From contig NC_064044.1 in the NCBI RefSeq assembly GCF_932526225.1, positions 4,335,047-4,399,046 of the forward strand: a stretch of DNA of 64,000 bases. The letters are read 5' to 3'. Made by a program: the position numbers and the translations under genes. The DNA comes from Nematostella vectensis (Eukaryota; Cnidaria; Anthozoa; Actiniaria; Edwardsiidae). Of the stretch, positions 47,978-58,625 are shown one piece after another. Every line of letters starts with the position of its first letter. Position 1 is the stretch's first letter. The notes below the pieces were generated by a model. It was not told the origin of the DNA, searched no databases, and saw only the letters and a list, made by a program, of their open reading frames with translations.

Positions 47978-50900
47978 ATGAGTGATGTAGAATCGCTGAC
48001 GGCTTCTCTAGTAAGAGAATATCTCAGTAGAAAGGTTAGTTATCTATTTATAATTCAACAATTAATAAGAAATGATGACAACCCCAAGAGCGTCACCAAA
48101 GATTTTTAACCTTCGCAAGATGAGTTACCTCGTCCAATGAACCCCAATTGTCCCCAGTGTGTAGTTTACGTTGGGGAAATTTGATGCGTTTGTTTATATA
48201 TTTGTAGTAGTAACTTATACATTTGCATTTATTAGGAGATATCTTATTGTCTGGTATTATATAAGGCTGGATTTTTTTTTATATGTGTTTTAGGGGCTCA
48301 GGAGTACACTAAAAGTCATGGACCAGGAAATTCCAAGAACTGATAACAGGTAATCAGAGGTAACAAAAAGCATCTTGGATTGGATGTCTGATTTAGGAAA
48401 CCTTTAAGCTCTTATGATGATAAAATGACTTGACTTGACATTCTACTTGACAATTTAAGTAAATGCAAAATAATGAAATTTAAACCCAGGACAAAGGATA
48501 AAATACCTTTGAATAGATACCTGTTCTAAGGATAGAGAAGCTAAAAATATGATACCCTATCCAGTGGCAAGAGATAAACTGCACCTTAAACACAAAAGAT
48601 TGGTAATATATTGAATAACATTTTAAAAAAGCAAAAGGGTCAATAGTATTTCATTTCATTTATAAGTTTGTATCACATTACTTTTTAATTTTTTTCTAAA
48701 AAAAAACATGTACATTTTATACATGCTAGTATCTTGGGTAGATATGGCATATTTAATTTATAAATAAATTCAGTTGAATTTAGTCAATGATAATTTCATG
48801 GTGTTATATGTTTTTTCCAGTATCAGCAATCGTGCACAACTCGCCAAGGAGATCCACATCGAAAAACTTATGAAGAAAAACAAAGTAGGTATTGCAAAGG
48901 AGGTAACAAAGAATCACGTCTCTTGTGTCACATGCCATAGTCACTGCTCTTTGTGGTTAAGTCCAAATAATATGTCACTTGTGTTATCCAGGAGCAAGCT
49001 GTTGCATTTCGTACAATGCTGGAGGTTATTGTGCAATATTTCAAAGAGAAAGGCGCTCCTTCTCTTTCTACAAGGCCAGGCGCACCTGAGCCTGCTCTAC
49101 CACGGTCAGCAGCAATTGAGCACACAGCACTGAGATCAGACCAGCCTGCACTGAGCATCAAACAAGCACAGCCCTCAAACAAGTATGTTCACCATCAAAA
49201 AGTAGTGTGATTATAAATTTGTAAAGAGCACTATAAAACATAGGTATTACAGACGTGTTTAGTCTGCTGGGGGTCCTCAGCAGAGTTAGTGGCTTCAGTA
49301 TAACTATCCTTTTTAGCACTATTTGCAAATTTTATAATCAAACTACTTTGTTTATTACCTAGCTCTTACAGCTACCTACAGCACCATCATCCCTCCTGAG
49401 CAATTTGTGAGCTAGAGCCTGACATTAAAAAAAAAAGGATATTAAACAGGAGGATACCCTGCTAGCAGAGGTTTCTCCTGTATCTCTTGCTTAGCAGTTT
49501 ACTTGGCAATTAGCGTTTCTGGGTTTTGAACACTAGCAACAACACATAAATAGAGAGAAAACAAGAGAAAGGGCATCTGCTAGCAGGGTAAAAGGAGGAA
49601 ACTCATCTCAACTCATTTTAACCTCCTCATGGATCTATCCACTGTCATGCTAACAGGTGTTAACCATGGAGGTTATTCAGGTAAAAAATAACCCCTCACT
49701 TTAATACAAGGCTCACTCCTCAGATGAAATTATATTTAGTAACACCACAAGCTAGGAGGAGATATGAAAGAGAAGAGTTAACTAAATAATTCACAGAACC
49801 TATGAAAACATCTCTCTAAGCCACCATATAACAAAAACAACATATATTTGTTTACATACATACATTTGTTTACATACCCTGAGAACTAGAGTCTTGAGCT
49901 TCACATGTTAAATTTCACTTGAAGGTGAAGAAACTGCCAGGATTTTGTTTTTGGGGGAGGAATATACATTTCTCAAAATGAGAATAAACTTGGAAACTCC
50001 CTCAAACTTGAGGCCCAAAAAAGATCCTGGTAACTTGCCCACTAAGTCACTTCTTATGAATCACTTTCAATGAAATTAAAATGTTGAGTTGTAGTGAGTT
50101 TATGGTACTTGGATAGTGAGTTTATGGTACTTATAGTATTTTTGTTATTATTTAGCGTCTTACAGACATTTCCGTAGGTTCCGTAGTTTCCATAGGTTCC
50201 GTAAATTGGAGAAGCTGTTGGCTATATATTATATGAGGAGTCAACAAGTCTACAATTCATACCTAAGGTCACCAAAATCATGGTAGCATTTACTGGCATG
50301 TCTATCAACTGTGTCTTGCATCAGAGTCTAATTGATTACATTTCTCTTTATCTGCCAGGGAAAGGAAGTCAAGCATAGAGAAATCAAAGAAAGCTGAAAC
50401 AGTAGTGGAATCATCAGATAAACCAGCTGATGACTCCCATGATTATAGCGATCTTCTAAAACGACTAGAGAAATCGGAGACACCAGCCAGAAAGTCTGAG
50501 CTCTCTGAACCCCTTGGCTCACATAAATCACTGCACCTCAACCAGAAACTTGGCTCAGAAAAACAAGGTAAGGGAACCGAAAGTGACTGATTTTCAATTT
50601 TCTTCTCTCCTATAGGAAAATTCCAGGTGCTATTAAAAATAGCTTTTTTTGTTTTCGTCATTCAAACTGACCAATTTACATTTGTCAGCATGATTGGAAA
50701 TCATTTCAGTGTTGGCCAATAAAAACACAAAAGCCATAGGCGATTTTGTCTGTTTAAGGTTTCTCAAATTGTTGGACTAGAATAATTCCTTTTTCACATC
50801 AGCTGAAAAGCCAATGAGGCCCAAGTCTCATCGCAGCCGTACCAAAAGTGGTGGTGGGCTAGGCGGACCGGTGATAAGCTCCGGACTGGCAGGCTTAGGG

Positions 50901-53900
50901 GACAAGAGGATAAAACACAAACGGAACCAATCTTCTGAACTCAATGTTACTGGACACAGTTTTAGCACTGAGAAGGTTGTACTTGATGACGATAAAGCCA
51001 GTGATGGATTGTTCAAACCTGATGATATATTTAATAAGCCACCTGAAACGTTTATAGAGGTAAATATTATATTCTATGTATAGGTGCTATTTGTAATATT
51101 CCCAAGAGCCATTCGGCTCTAGAACTCCGTAGAGGTTACTGTAGTTAGTAGCCATACTAAAGCCTTTGAGGCGGCTAATTAATTTAATTAGTACTATGCG
51201 CTGTGCAAATAATACACGATAGGTTGCACTATTTGTTAAAAGTGAAGTGAAGTGCTTCTCTTTCGGAAATGTTCCTGCATTCAGGGAGTTACCGTAGCAG
51301 CTAATAAATATTCCTTATTTTGATGGTTTCATCCAGGCAAAGAAGGACATTCCTGCAACCTTCCTACAGCACGACACTCTAGATGGCTTTCAGAGGTACT
51401 TACAGAAGATTAACAAAGTGCGGAATGTATTTTATGGTCTGCATGGGTCATAGGATAATATGTTTGATTCAATATTTAATTTTCACCTCAGGAGTGGTAT
51501 ACCTTCAGCCACTACATTGGATAAACTAAAGTAAGTGTATTGAGCTGTGTTTTTTGTCAGTGTTTGTTTATTTTGCTAAATATATATATTTTTTTGTATA
51601 GAAAATCGTCTTCTGGTTCTACTTTTATTCAGGTAAAATTAATCATGCAAATTAATCGAAAGTGTTTTTTCAATTGTTTAAAAAATGTAATGTAACTCTT
51701 TAGTTTTAAAAACAAAAACATAGAAAATCCACATTTTCTGTTGTTTGTATCATTTATTAGAAAGATGAGTTAGTTTTTGAAGATGTTGATGATGAATTGG
51801 ACCAGGATCTAGGCCAGTTGTCTCTGGGTAAGTTTGGAATTTCAGCCAGATCTCATAAAAGACCTGCTCCACCCTTACTGTACATGCCTTGAAGAAATCA
51901 TTTCTCCTCATTCTTCTCCTAAAGCTTACATTTTTTCTTCATATTATAGGACCAACCGCTTTATCTGCAGACTTTGAGAGTAAAGCTATTTCTCTAGAGA
52001 AGGCCATGGTAAAACAGAAATTGTTTGAATATAGTTGAATAGTCCAGGGCTTCCTTTGAGTATTCTTCCTGGTAATAAGCAAGAATATTGAGCCAGCTAA
52101 AATAGAGAGCTGATTTTTGATAGCTGATATATGCTAGCTATTACTTCTTTCCAAGCCCTCAAAGTTTGTCAGCCAGCACTCAGAAGAAAGACTTGTATAA
52201 GAGTGATTACATTGTCATCTGAATGTGATAATGTCTGTTTTCTCAGGCTCTCAAGAACCTGATATTTGGCACAGCGACAGCTTGCTTTAACTCGGAGTGG
52301 AAGCAGCAGGGTTTTGGCTTCTGTGATCTGTATGGTCTCGAGTTTGGCATAGTACAGTACAAGGTGAGACAATTACTTTGTACCTTTATAATCTCCTCAT
52401 GGAATATATTGTCTTTTGAAGAATCACAAGTATCAGACACTAAGACTTATTGACACATGTTCCTAGTTGACTGGTTGTAAATCCTGTATGGGATTGGCTC
52501 AGAACAAGTATTACATACATTTTCACTTGTCTGTAAAAGAACGTTATATTTTTTTGAAAAAAAATCGGATTCTGTGTTCCTTTGTTATGCTATTATTATT
52601 TTTTGTAACTGAGAACCAGACTTACTTTGTACAAATGTAACTAATTAAACCATTTAAAGAAAATGTAAATTTAAAGTAACAATTTAAAGCTAATATATTT
52701 TTCTGATGTAAAACCTGAAGGACCAAGACAGACTTTTTCCATTTGATCCCAATATCAAGTTTTTTCCTATATATCTCAACTGCAAAGGGACCATTTGGTG
52801 GAGAGGAGCATGTTGACATACACCTATTTTAAAATATGTTGTCAGTGGAAATGGCAAATGGCCGTTGCAAAATAGCAGTGCTACCATCCAAAAATACCAT
52901 GGGATTCCTCACTAAAAAGCAAGAAATGCATGTGCAACTTGTGCAATAAGTTTACTTAACCGTTACTCTGAGGGCTAATTATACCTTCGAACAGTGATTT
53001 GTCTTGCAACTACCATTTGCCATAACATTTGTCATTTGCACCTACAACGTTATTAAAATAGGTGTATATATTGATTCTAACAAGGGAACACTGCTTTTGA
53101 TAGCCAAAAACAGAAGGCATAGTTGTGTTTGTCATACATCCACCCTTAGATATATTCACCTGTGTACCTTTTTATTAACAAAAAGCGTATTGGTATTTTT
53201 TATACCAGTGACACAAGTGTTGTTTGGTTTCTTATCATTTTCCAGGGTGGACCCTGTGGTGTGCTAGCAGTAGTTCAAGGATTTGTACTGAAACATCTCC
53301 TCTTTCAAGAAAATAATAAAAGTAACAAAAAGTATGTCAAAACTATTGCTGTTACCAATAGACGGCACTTATTTGATGTACATTGTTTTCATTCAGTATG
53401 AACAACAACAAGTCTGATGGAATAAAATTGTTTAGGGTTGAGAATTATTTGTCTCAGATGACAAATGAGTTTAAGGTTATTTTAAAATTCAGGCTACAGT
53501 TCTAGAACACCATTTATCCATATCTATTTTGAATAAGGTTGCACCCAGACAATCCATGTGTCCAGGGTTCAGCCATCTATATGTTACCCATGAAACGCTG
53601 CAGGTTATGACACATGGTTTCTTGAGTGCAACCTTATTTGAAATAGATGTAAATATTTGCGTGGATATAGCTGCTAAAAGCCTTGTGTTAAGTCATTCGT
53701 ATTTTTTATCTGGGGATATAGGGGCGCTTCTTGAAAGGTGGGAGCTTAGTGCAAGCATGTTAGGTGTCTGATATTGTATGCTTTAGGAGCAGTGTTTAAG
53801 AACAGTACTAAACTGCTTTACAATACAATATTTGATAATTTTGTGTTTCCATAGAATTCTCCAGCCATCATCACGTGAGAGATCGCGGGCGCTGGCGTCC

Positions 53901-54610
53901 GCTATCACTGAGATCCTATGGCAAGCTGGGGATAGCAAAACAGCAACAGTTGCTCTGTAAGTATAGCGCCTCCCTCTGTCTTTTTATAATTCTCTCCTTC
54001 CCCTCTATACATTTTTATATTTTTGTATTGTTTTTCCATATGTATTTATGGTGTTTCTGTTTTTCACTTATTGATAGAGTTATCTGTATAATATAAATTG
54101 TAAGACAAACAGTCTTGGGTTTTCAAAGGCTCCCCAGCAAAAGTCAAGAATATGAAGAATATATATTTCACTTACATGTGAAGAAAATTCTCAAGTTTCA
54201 CTTTGCTTTAGTTATCAAGAACTTTTTTTATAATTTACATAAAAAAATACAAAATCTCCAGCATTGGAAGTATGTCCACACTCCAACAGGTTATGGGCCT
54301 GTCATGATGTTGACTTTTAATTGCAGGCCTACAGGGATGGCAAACTCTAATTTTATCGGAGCTGGCAGATACAAACCTGACCAATTAACTGAAAATGTGA
54401 GTGCTCTATGAACCAGTATCACCAATACTTGTATCTAACCCATTAACAAACACAAAGATTTCTTTACTATGCCTTTTATTTTTGTTACTATTTTTTTAAG
54501 ATTTTGATTTTTTTTCCTTATGTGACAAGCAGTTCTTTTTTCAGCTGGTGTTACGCTCATTCAAGTCGTCCGAGAGTCTTCACAGCTTTGTCACCCAACA
54601 GATCTCCCAG
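47978..54610 (+). CDS. MINDY4: MINDY4-like deubiquitinase, 5' part (3' end beyond window)
   Basis: Sixteen exons in phase give 510 residues: 47978-48034, 48294-48349, 48821-48884, 48992-49182, 50359-50567, 50803-51059, 51337-51395, 51492-51530, 51602-51632, 51761-51827, 51950-52008, 52247-52363, 53246-53331, 53855-53956, 54327-54396 and 54545-54610. The N-terminus (SLTASLVREYLSRKG, then ISNRAQLAKEIHIEKL) matches MINDY4/FAM188B. A long Ser/Lys-rich disordered linker follows. The catalytic domain begins near ALKNLIFGTATACFNSEWK and has its nucleophile in GGPCGVLAVVQGFVLKHLL (exon 13). MINDY enzymes are cysteine proteases that prefer long Lys48-linked ubiquitin chains. The catalytic His region is not in the window. 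The open frame ends at a GTTATT donor at 54611, and the repeated recombinase element then fills the intron up to the window edge. Confidence 0.92.
49183..50358 (+). other. MINDY4 intron 4 with a degraded repeat
   Basis: ACCCTGCTAGCAG near 49453 and CTGCTAGCAGGGT near 49578 form an inverted pair with matching flanks (AGGAGGA / AAGGAGG). Around 49965-50110, TTTCTCAAAATGAG, AACTTGGAAACTCC and GGTAACTTGCCC resemble the CCGG-type MITE ends and interior at 27904. This may be a decayed copy. No gene is seen. Confidence 0.4.
52818..53067. mobile_element. MITE with ATACACCTATTT ends, copy 2
   Basis: ATACACCTATTTTAAAATAT at the left and TTATTAAAATAGGTGTAT at the right are inverted. The inner sequence (AAATGGCAAATGGCCGTT, CCATTTGCCATAACATT) resembles the copy at 29101-29404. 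It lies in MINDY4 intron 12. Confidence 0.75.
53521..53650. mobile_element. Small MITE related to the ATACACCTATTT family
   Basis: The left end ATCTATTTTGAATAAGGTTG continuing to CAC matches the inverted right end GTGCAACCTTATTTGAAATA. An inner CCATGTGTC / GACACATGG pair is also inverted. About 130 bp in MINDY4 intron 13. The termini resemble CACCTATTTCAAATAA of the larger family. Confidence 0.65.
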
Positions 54611-54650
54611 GTTATTTACAGACTAGGAAATTTGGGGGGGGCCTTATTAA

Positions 54651-54715
54651 TGAATGAATGAATGAATGAATGAATGAATGAATGAATGAATGAATGAATG
54701 AATGAATGAATGAAT
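54651..54715 (+). repeat. (TGAA)n microsatellite at the left boundary of copy A
   Basis: Perfect TGAA repeats immediately before the motif array. The matching tract in copy B is at 60208-60264 and differs in length. Confidence 0.9.
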
Positions 54716-54722
54716 AGATTCA

Positions 54723-54970
54723 TGGGCCTTTTTGTAACCGAGTCGTGTTCCTTTTTGTAACTTTGTTCCTTTTTGTAACCAAGGTTTGGTTACGAAAGGG
54801 AACAGTGCTCCTTTTTGTAACATAGGCCAAGTTACAAAAAGGAGCATATGTTCCTTTTTGTAACCATGTGCTCCCTTTTGTAACATTTGTGATCCTTTTT
54901 GTAACCTAAGCCAAGTTACAAAAAGGAGCACATGTTCCCTTTCGTAACTTTGGGTGTTCCTTTTGGTAAC
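54723..54970. repeat. Array of CCTTTTTGTAAC motifs in both orientations, copy A
   Basis: I count about 12 occurrences of the core CCTTTTTGTAAC or close variants (CCCTTTCGTAAC, CCTTTTGGTAAC) in ~250 bp: nine direct and three inverted (GTTACAAAAAGG, GTTACGAAAGGG). Two inverted copies are preceded by CCAA. The array repeats almost exactly at 60272-60520. It has the look of a protein-binding site cluster. Confidence 0.85.
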
Positions 54971-55547
54971 CTTAGAAAATAGGGCTTAATTCAGAAACTG
55001 AATTCTACAGTAAATATCCAAACCCTATTTAAACGACAAATAAAACGTTTTATTCTTATCTCCTACATTGTATGAGTACATTTTAGTGTAACAATAAGTT
55101 GTAGAATAAGATTGATAATGTCGGTGCTCCATCATTTATATCATCAATAATACGCAGCCAGTGACATCCTTGCTTCTATTTCATTCCCTGAATTTGTTTT
55201 TATTTAATGATATACATCGATACACATTTTTGTCGATTCATGAGCGTTTTAAACACTAAAATATTAAGGTTTACATCCCACATTGAGAGGAGTATGCAAG
55301 GCTCAATCGATAACGTCTTCCCCTCATTTTGAAGTCCACACGACGTTTAGAGGTAATTTCCGCGTTTGCTTTCTTTATGGTGCCCCAACACCATGCGGAT
55401 GAAATGCTCTGGATATTTGTATGGGAGCCCCCCTTAGCTCCCTTGAATATCCATTAACACTTGTGAGGGGCAATAGGGCGATTTAGGCCCTAAAAAGGGA
55501 CGCGTGTTGCGCAGGTTATGATTACTATGCTCTGTTTCTATCATAAG

Positions 55548-56090
55548 ATGGCTAGCTGTGACCCAGTCAAAATGGAGAAATCATATAAAAGACAGAAACA
55601 TCGCTGTCCAGTGCCTGCCTGTCAGAAAGAGGTGATTCACCTCCCTCGCCATTTGATAACAGTGCACAAATGGAGCCGCGAAAAGGCATTAGAGGCACTG
55701 TCTGTGTTCGACCTTAGGGCAAAAAAAAACGAAGTCAGAGGCTGTCCCAGAGCAAAGAGCCAAGCGGACCTACAAACGTCGGGTTTGTTCGTTCCCAGGG
55801 TTCAACCTGATCGTGCGAAGGTTGCACAACCACCTGAATGCAAAACATAAGTTAAGTCGACACGACGAGAGATACAAACAGCTATTGAAAGAATCGCGAT
55901 GGGAAGAGATAGGCGAAGATTTCCAGGAAGAGTGTGTAGTAGAGATCTCCTCTGACACCGAGTCCGAGCCCGAGCAAGAGCCCGATCCCCAGAGCCAGAG
56001 CCAAAGCAAGGGCAAGGGCAAGGGCAAGGGCAAGGGCAAGGGCAAGGGCAAGGGCAAGGGCAAGGGCAAGGGCAAGGGCAAGGTCCAAGG

Positions 56091-56151
<61 letters not shown>

Positions 56152-56439
56152 CAAAGCCAGAGCAAGAGCAGTCAATCCAGTACAATGTCATCTAATGAAG
56201 AAGAAATGTGCCTCCAGGAAATCCATAGAAAATCCGAAAAAGCCAAAGCTATAATGAGAGGAGGTCAAGTAGATCAACACAAATACAGCTCAAGTGATGA
56301 CGATAGTGATGAAGTTATCCCTTCGTCGCCGATTGGAAAGAAGAGGAGCATCTTTCCTAAGCGCGCGCTAGCCGATATTCACAACGACACTCCAAAGGTT
56401 ATCAAGAAGAGAACAACTGGGGGATTGGCAGGAGAATAA
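55548..56439 (+). pseudogene. Copy A N-terminal zinc-finger region, broken
   Basis: Corresponds to the intact frame 61097-62254 of copy B. It encodes two C-x4-C...H-x4-H fingers (CPVPACQKEV...HLITVH and a second with HNHLNAKH). The frame is broken at an A9 run (55721-55729), where copy B has AAAAAGAA, and terminated by TAA at 56437-56439, where copy B has CAA. Between them, a Lys-Gly then Gln-Ser hexanucleotide repeat (about 56005-56160) is longer than in copy B. Confidence 0.75.
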
Positions 56440-57969
56440 TCTTCACCGACACTATGGAAAGCAACTGCAGTAGACAATAGCAAGGAAAAGGATGACTTAT
56501 CAACGTCGAGCCCAGCAGAGGAGATAGAAGACAAAGACTACGAGCCAGATGGAGAAGATGAGGATGAAGACGAAGATAATGAAGGTTGTGGTAATGATGA
56601 TGAGGATAATGATATCGATGTTACGGATGAAGAAGATGAATTGATGATGAAGGCAGAAACGCTGATGAAAGATGATGAAGGCAGAAACGATGACACAGAT
56701 AAGATATTGGACGCATTTTTACAATGGCTTCAAGGTATCGATGGAGGTAGAAGAGAGTTGCGTACCGCTAAGCAATATGTTGCTCAGGTTCACGCAATCA
56801 TCAAGGATGTAGATCCAGATGAGCTGCGCATCGACAGCATCCTGAATAAGAAGCATCTTCGAGACAAATGGTTACAGAAATTGGAACGTAATAGGAAGCC
56901 AGGGACCTGCAAGGCATATTTAGGTTCATTATCAAGATTTATCCGTTTCCTTGTTGTGGAAAAGTTAGAAGACCTAAAGCTAACAGAAGAGCATGTGACG
57001 AAGGTCAGAGTGCAAGTCCAAGAGTGGTCGGCTTCTTTTAAGAAGCCGTTCAAAGAAAGAAGATGGGAGAAGCATCAAGAAGACCTAGAGAAACTCATAA
57101 CCCCGGAGGACGTCCAGAAGTTTTCAAAGTCGGCTTCAGTAAGAGCGGCAATCTCGACACTGGGAAGATACATGGAAAAGGAAGGGTCCCCGGGTCAGAC
57201 AGACTTTTGTACTATCAGAGACCATCTCATCACTCGCCTATGCATCGAGAATGCATGTAGAGCTGGCCCGATCGCAAATATGACTTTGCGGGATCTAGAT
57301 AGAGCCACGAAAGACGGCGATGAAATGATTGTCACCATTTTGAAGCGCAAGACATCTGCCTCGGCAGGCCCAGCCCATGTAGTGCTAAGTCCCACAGTCT
57401 TCACCTGGCTAAAGGCGTATGTAAAATACATGAGAAACAAGGTCAGCGGAGCAGGAACAGATCCCGATGAGAAGGTTTTCATCAGCTTCACAGCGAGTGA
57501 GATGACATCATTTATGATATCTGCTCAACTTAATTCCTTGTGGCAAAAGGCTGTCGAGAATATTAGAGTAAATGCAGCTTCATTCCGTAAAGCAGCTGTT
57601 TCCGTGGTCCACGAAGAGCACCAACATCTGAGGAAGGACCTAGCCGACCTCATGGGACACAATCAAAAGACCGCCGAAAAATTCTCGTTAAGCAGAAGTC
57701 TAAGTCGGCTGCAAAACCCTTCTTTTCTCAGAAATATCATGTATGCGGAAGGGGCATCACATGTAGAAGCAAGTGAAGCCCTGTCTGTGAAGAATGGGGA
57801 AGCAGAAAAGTCTGGTCGTCACCACTGGACAGAGAAAGAAGAGGAGGCTATCCAAATGGTATTTAAGGGTGCCATTGAAGAATGCAAGCTTCGGTTAGAT
57901 GCCGTGAAGCAAGAAATACCCAAGCACCCCCCTTCTGGCGCATATCGACGCCTTGAAGGTTTACGATAA
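56440..57969 (+). CDS. Copy A acidic linker and tyrosine-recombinase domain
   Basis: Open from just after the TAA at 56439 to TAA at 57967-57969; the first in-frame ATG is at 56644. The start is acidic (EDEDNE, DDEDNDIDV), followed by an N-terminal SAM-like helical region (KQYVAQVHAIIKDVDPDELR). Recombinase landmarks come next: ENACRAGPIANMTLRDL with the first catalytic Arg, the beta-hairpin Lys in KRKTSASAGPAHVVLS, FRKAAVS with the second Arg but no His three residues before it, and MGHNQKTAEKF. The residues where a Tyr is expected are Phe-Ser. The C-terminal tail HHWTEKEEEAI starts a helical domain. It is the only copy with an unbroken recombinase domain. In family members this domain cuts and joins DNA through a 3'-phosphotyrosine. 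Confidence 0.75.
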   Translation, partial: SSPTLWKATAVDNSKEKDDLSTSSPAEEIEDKDYEPDGEDEDEDEDNEGCGNDDEDNDIDVTDEEDELMMKAETLMKDDEGRNDDTDKILDAFLQWLQGIDGGRRELRTAKQYVAQVHAIIKDVDPDELRIDSILNKKHLRDKWLQKLERNRKPGTCKAYLGSLSRFIRFLVVEKLEDLKLTEEHVTKVRVQVQEWSASFKKPFKERRWEKHQEDLEKLITPEDVQKFSKSASVRAAISTLGRYMEKEGSPGQTDFCTIRDHLITRLCIENACRAGPIANMTLRDLDRATKDGDEMIVTILKRKTSASAGPAHVVLSPTVFTWLKAYVKYMRNKVSGAGTDPDEKVFISFTASEMTSFMISAQLNSLWQKAVENIRVNAASFRKAAVSVVHEEHQHLRKDLADLMGHNQKTAEKFSLSRSLSRLQNPSFLRNIMYAEGASHVEASEALSVKNGEAEKSGRHHWTEKEEEAIQMVFKGAIEECKLRLDAVKQEIPKHPPSGAYRRLEGLR

Positions 57970-58312
57970 AGTAAGGAGATTGATGAAGAAAGAAAATACA
58001 CAAGCGAGCCCTTGCCTCCCCACAGAGAAAATGACCCAACAAGAGAAGATGGAAAGAATGTTGGGTCGGGAAGATGCTGAAGAATCATGCCTCAAGAGTA
58101 AGGGGTCTCAAGTATTTACAGATTCGCAGTCTAATCTCTGTCTGCGACTGTTTCATGATCTCCTACACAACAATGACAGGATCGAGAGAAAAGCCTTGAT
58201 GGAACGAGTCATGAGAGATGACGAGGCCAAGAAAGAGTTGTCTGCGTTTACTCCACAACAACTTGCTGACAAGGTGCGTGCAGAGCGCAACAAAGCTAAG
58301 AAGTCAAAGTAG
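57953..58312 (+). CDS. Copy A C-terminal helical domain, in a shifted frame
   Basis: Continues the HHWTEKEEEAI domain in another frame (KVYDKVRRLMKK onward) to TAG at 58312. The shift lies at a C6 run (57927-57932). There is no ATG at the start of this frame, so expression would need frameshifting or an unannotated variant. The content is Lys/Glu-rich and ends with basic residues. The frame is identical in copy B. Confidence 0.6.
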   Translation: MKVYDKVRRLMKKENTQASPCLPTEKMTQQEKMERMLGREDAEESCLKSKGSQVFTDSQSNLCLRLFHDLLHNNDRIERKALMERVMRDDEAKKELSAFTPQQLADKVRAERNKAKKSK

Positions 58313-58474
58313 TAGAAACAATCTAATGACCACTCCAGGCATTTTCAGCCGTTTTCAGCCATTTTCGCGTTTGTAGTAAGTTCAGTTGTTAAAAATGTTT
58401 GCGCAAGAGGATTCGAAGGATTCACTAAAATTGTTGTTAATGACTTGTTTGTTCATACGGAACACAGAGACATT

Positions 58475-58625
58475 ATTATACTTAAATGTATATAAAGAGG
58501 CGTTGTTATACTTGAATGTATACACAGAGACGTTATTATACTTAAATGTATACACAGAGACGTTATTATACTTAAATGTATACACAGAGACGTTATTATA
58601 CTTAAATGTATACACAGAGACGTTA
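58475..58625 (+). repeat. 30-bp tandem repeat, 5 copies
   Basis: Units of 30 bp containing ATACTTAAATGTATACACAG. The first two are slightly diverged and the rest nearly identical. It follows the coding region of copy A, and the array recurs at 63936-64000 in copy B. Confidence 0.9.

Noticed and set aside
54647..54931. Minus-strand frame with GYKKEH and SFIHSFIH repeats (also 60181-60570)
   Set aside because: Product of the motif array and the (TGAA)n tract, not a gene.
55770..56191. Minus-strand frames of Leu-Trp, Gly-Ser and Ala-Leu repeats (also 61263-61661)
   Set aside because: Antisense of the KG/QS hexanucleotide repeats of the recombinase element.
56440..57969. Domesticated host recombinase gene
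   Set aside because: A near-identical adjacent copy with lesions and the element-specific flanks show it belongs to a recent transposon.
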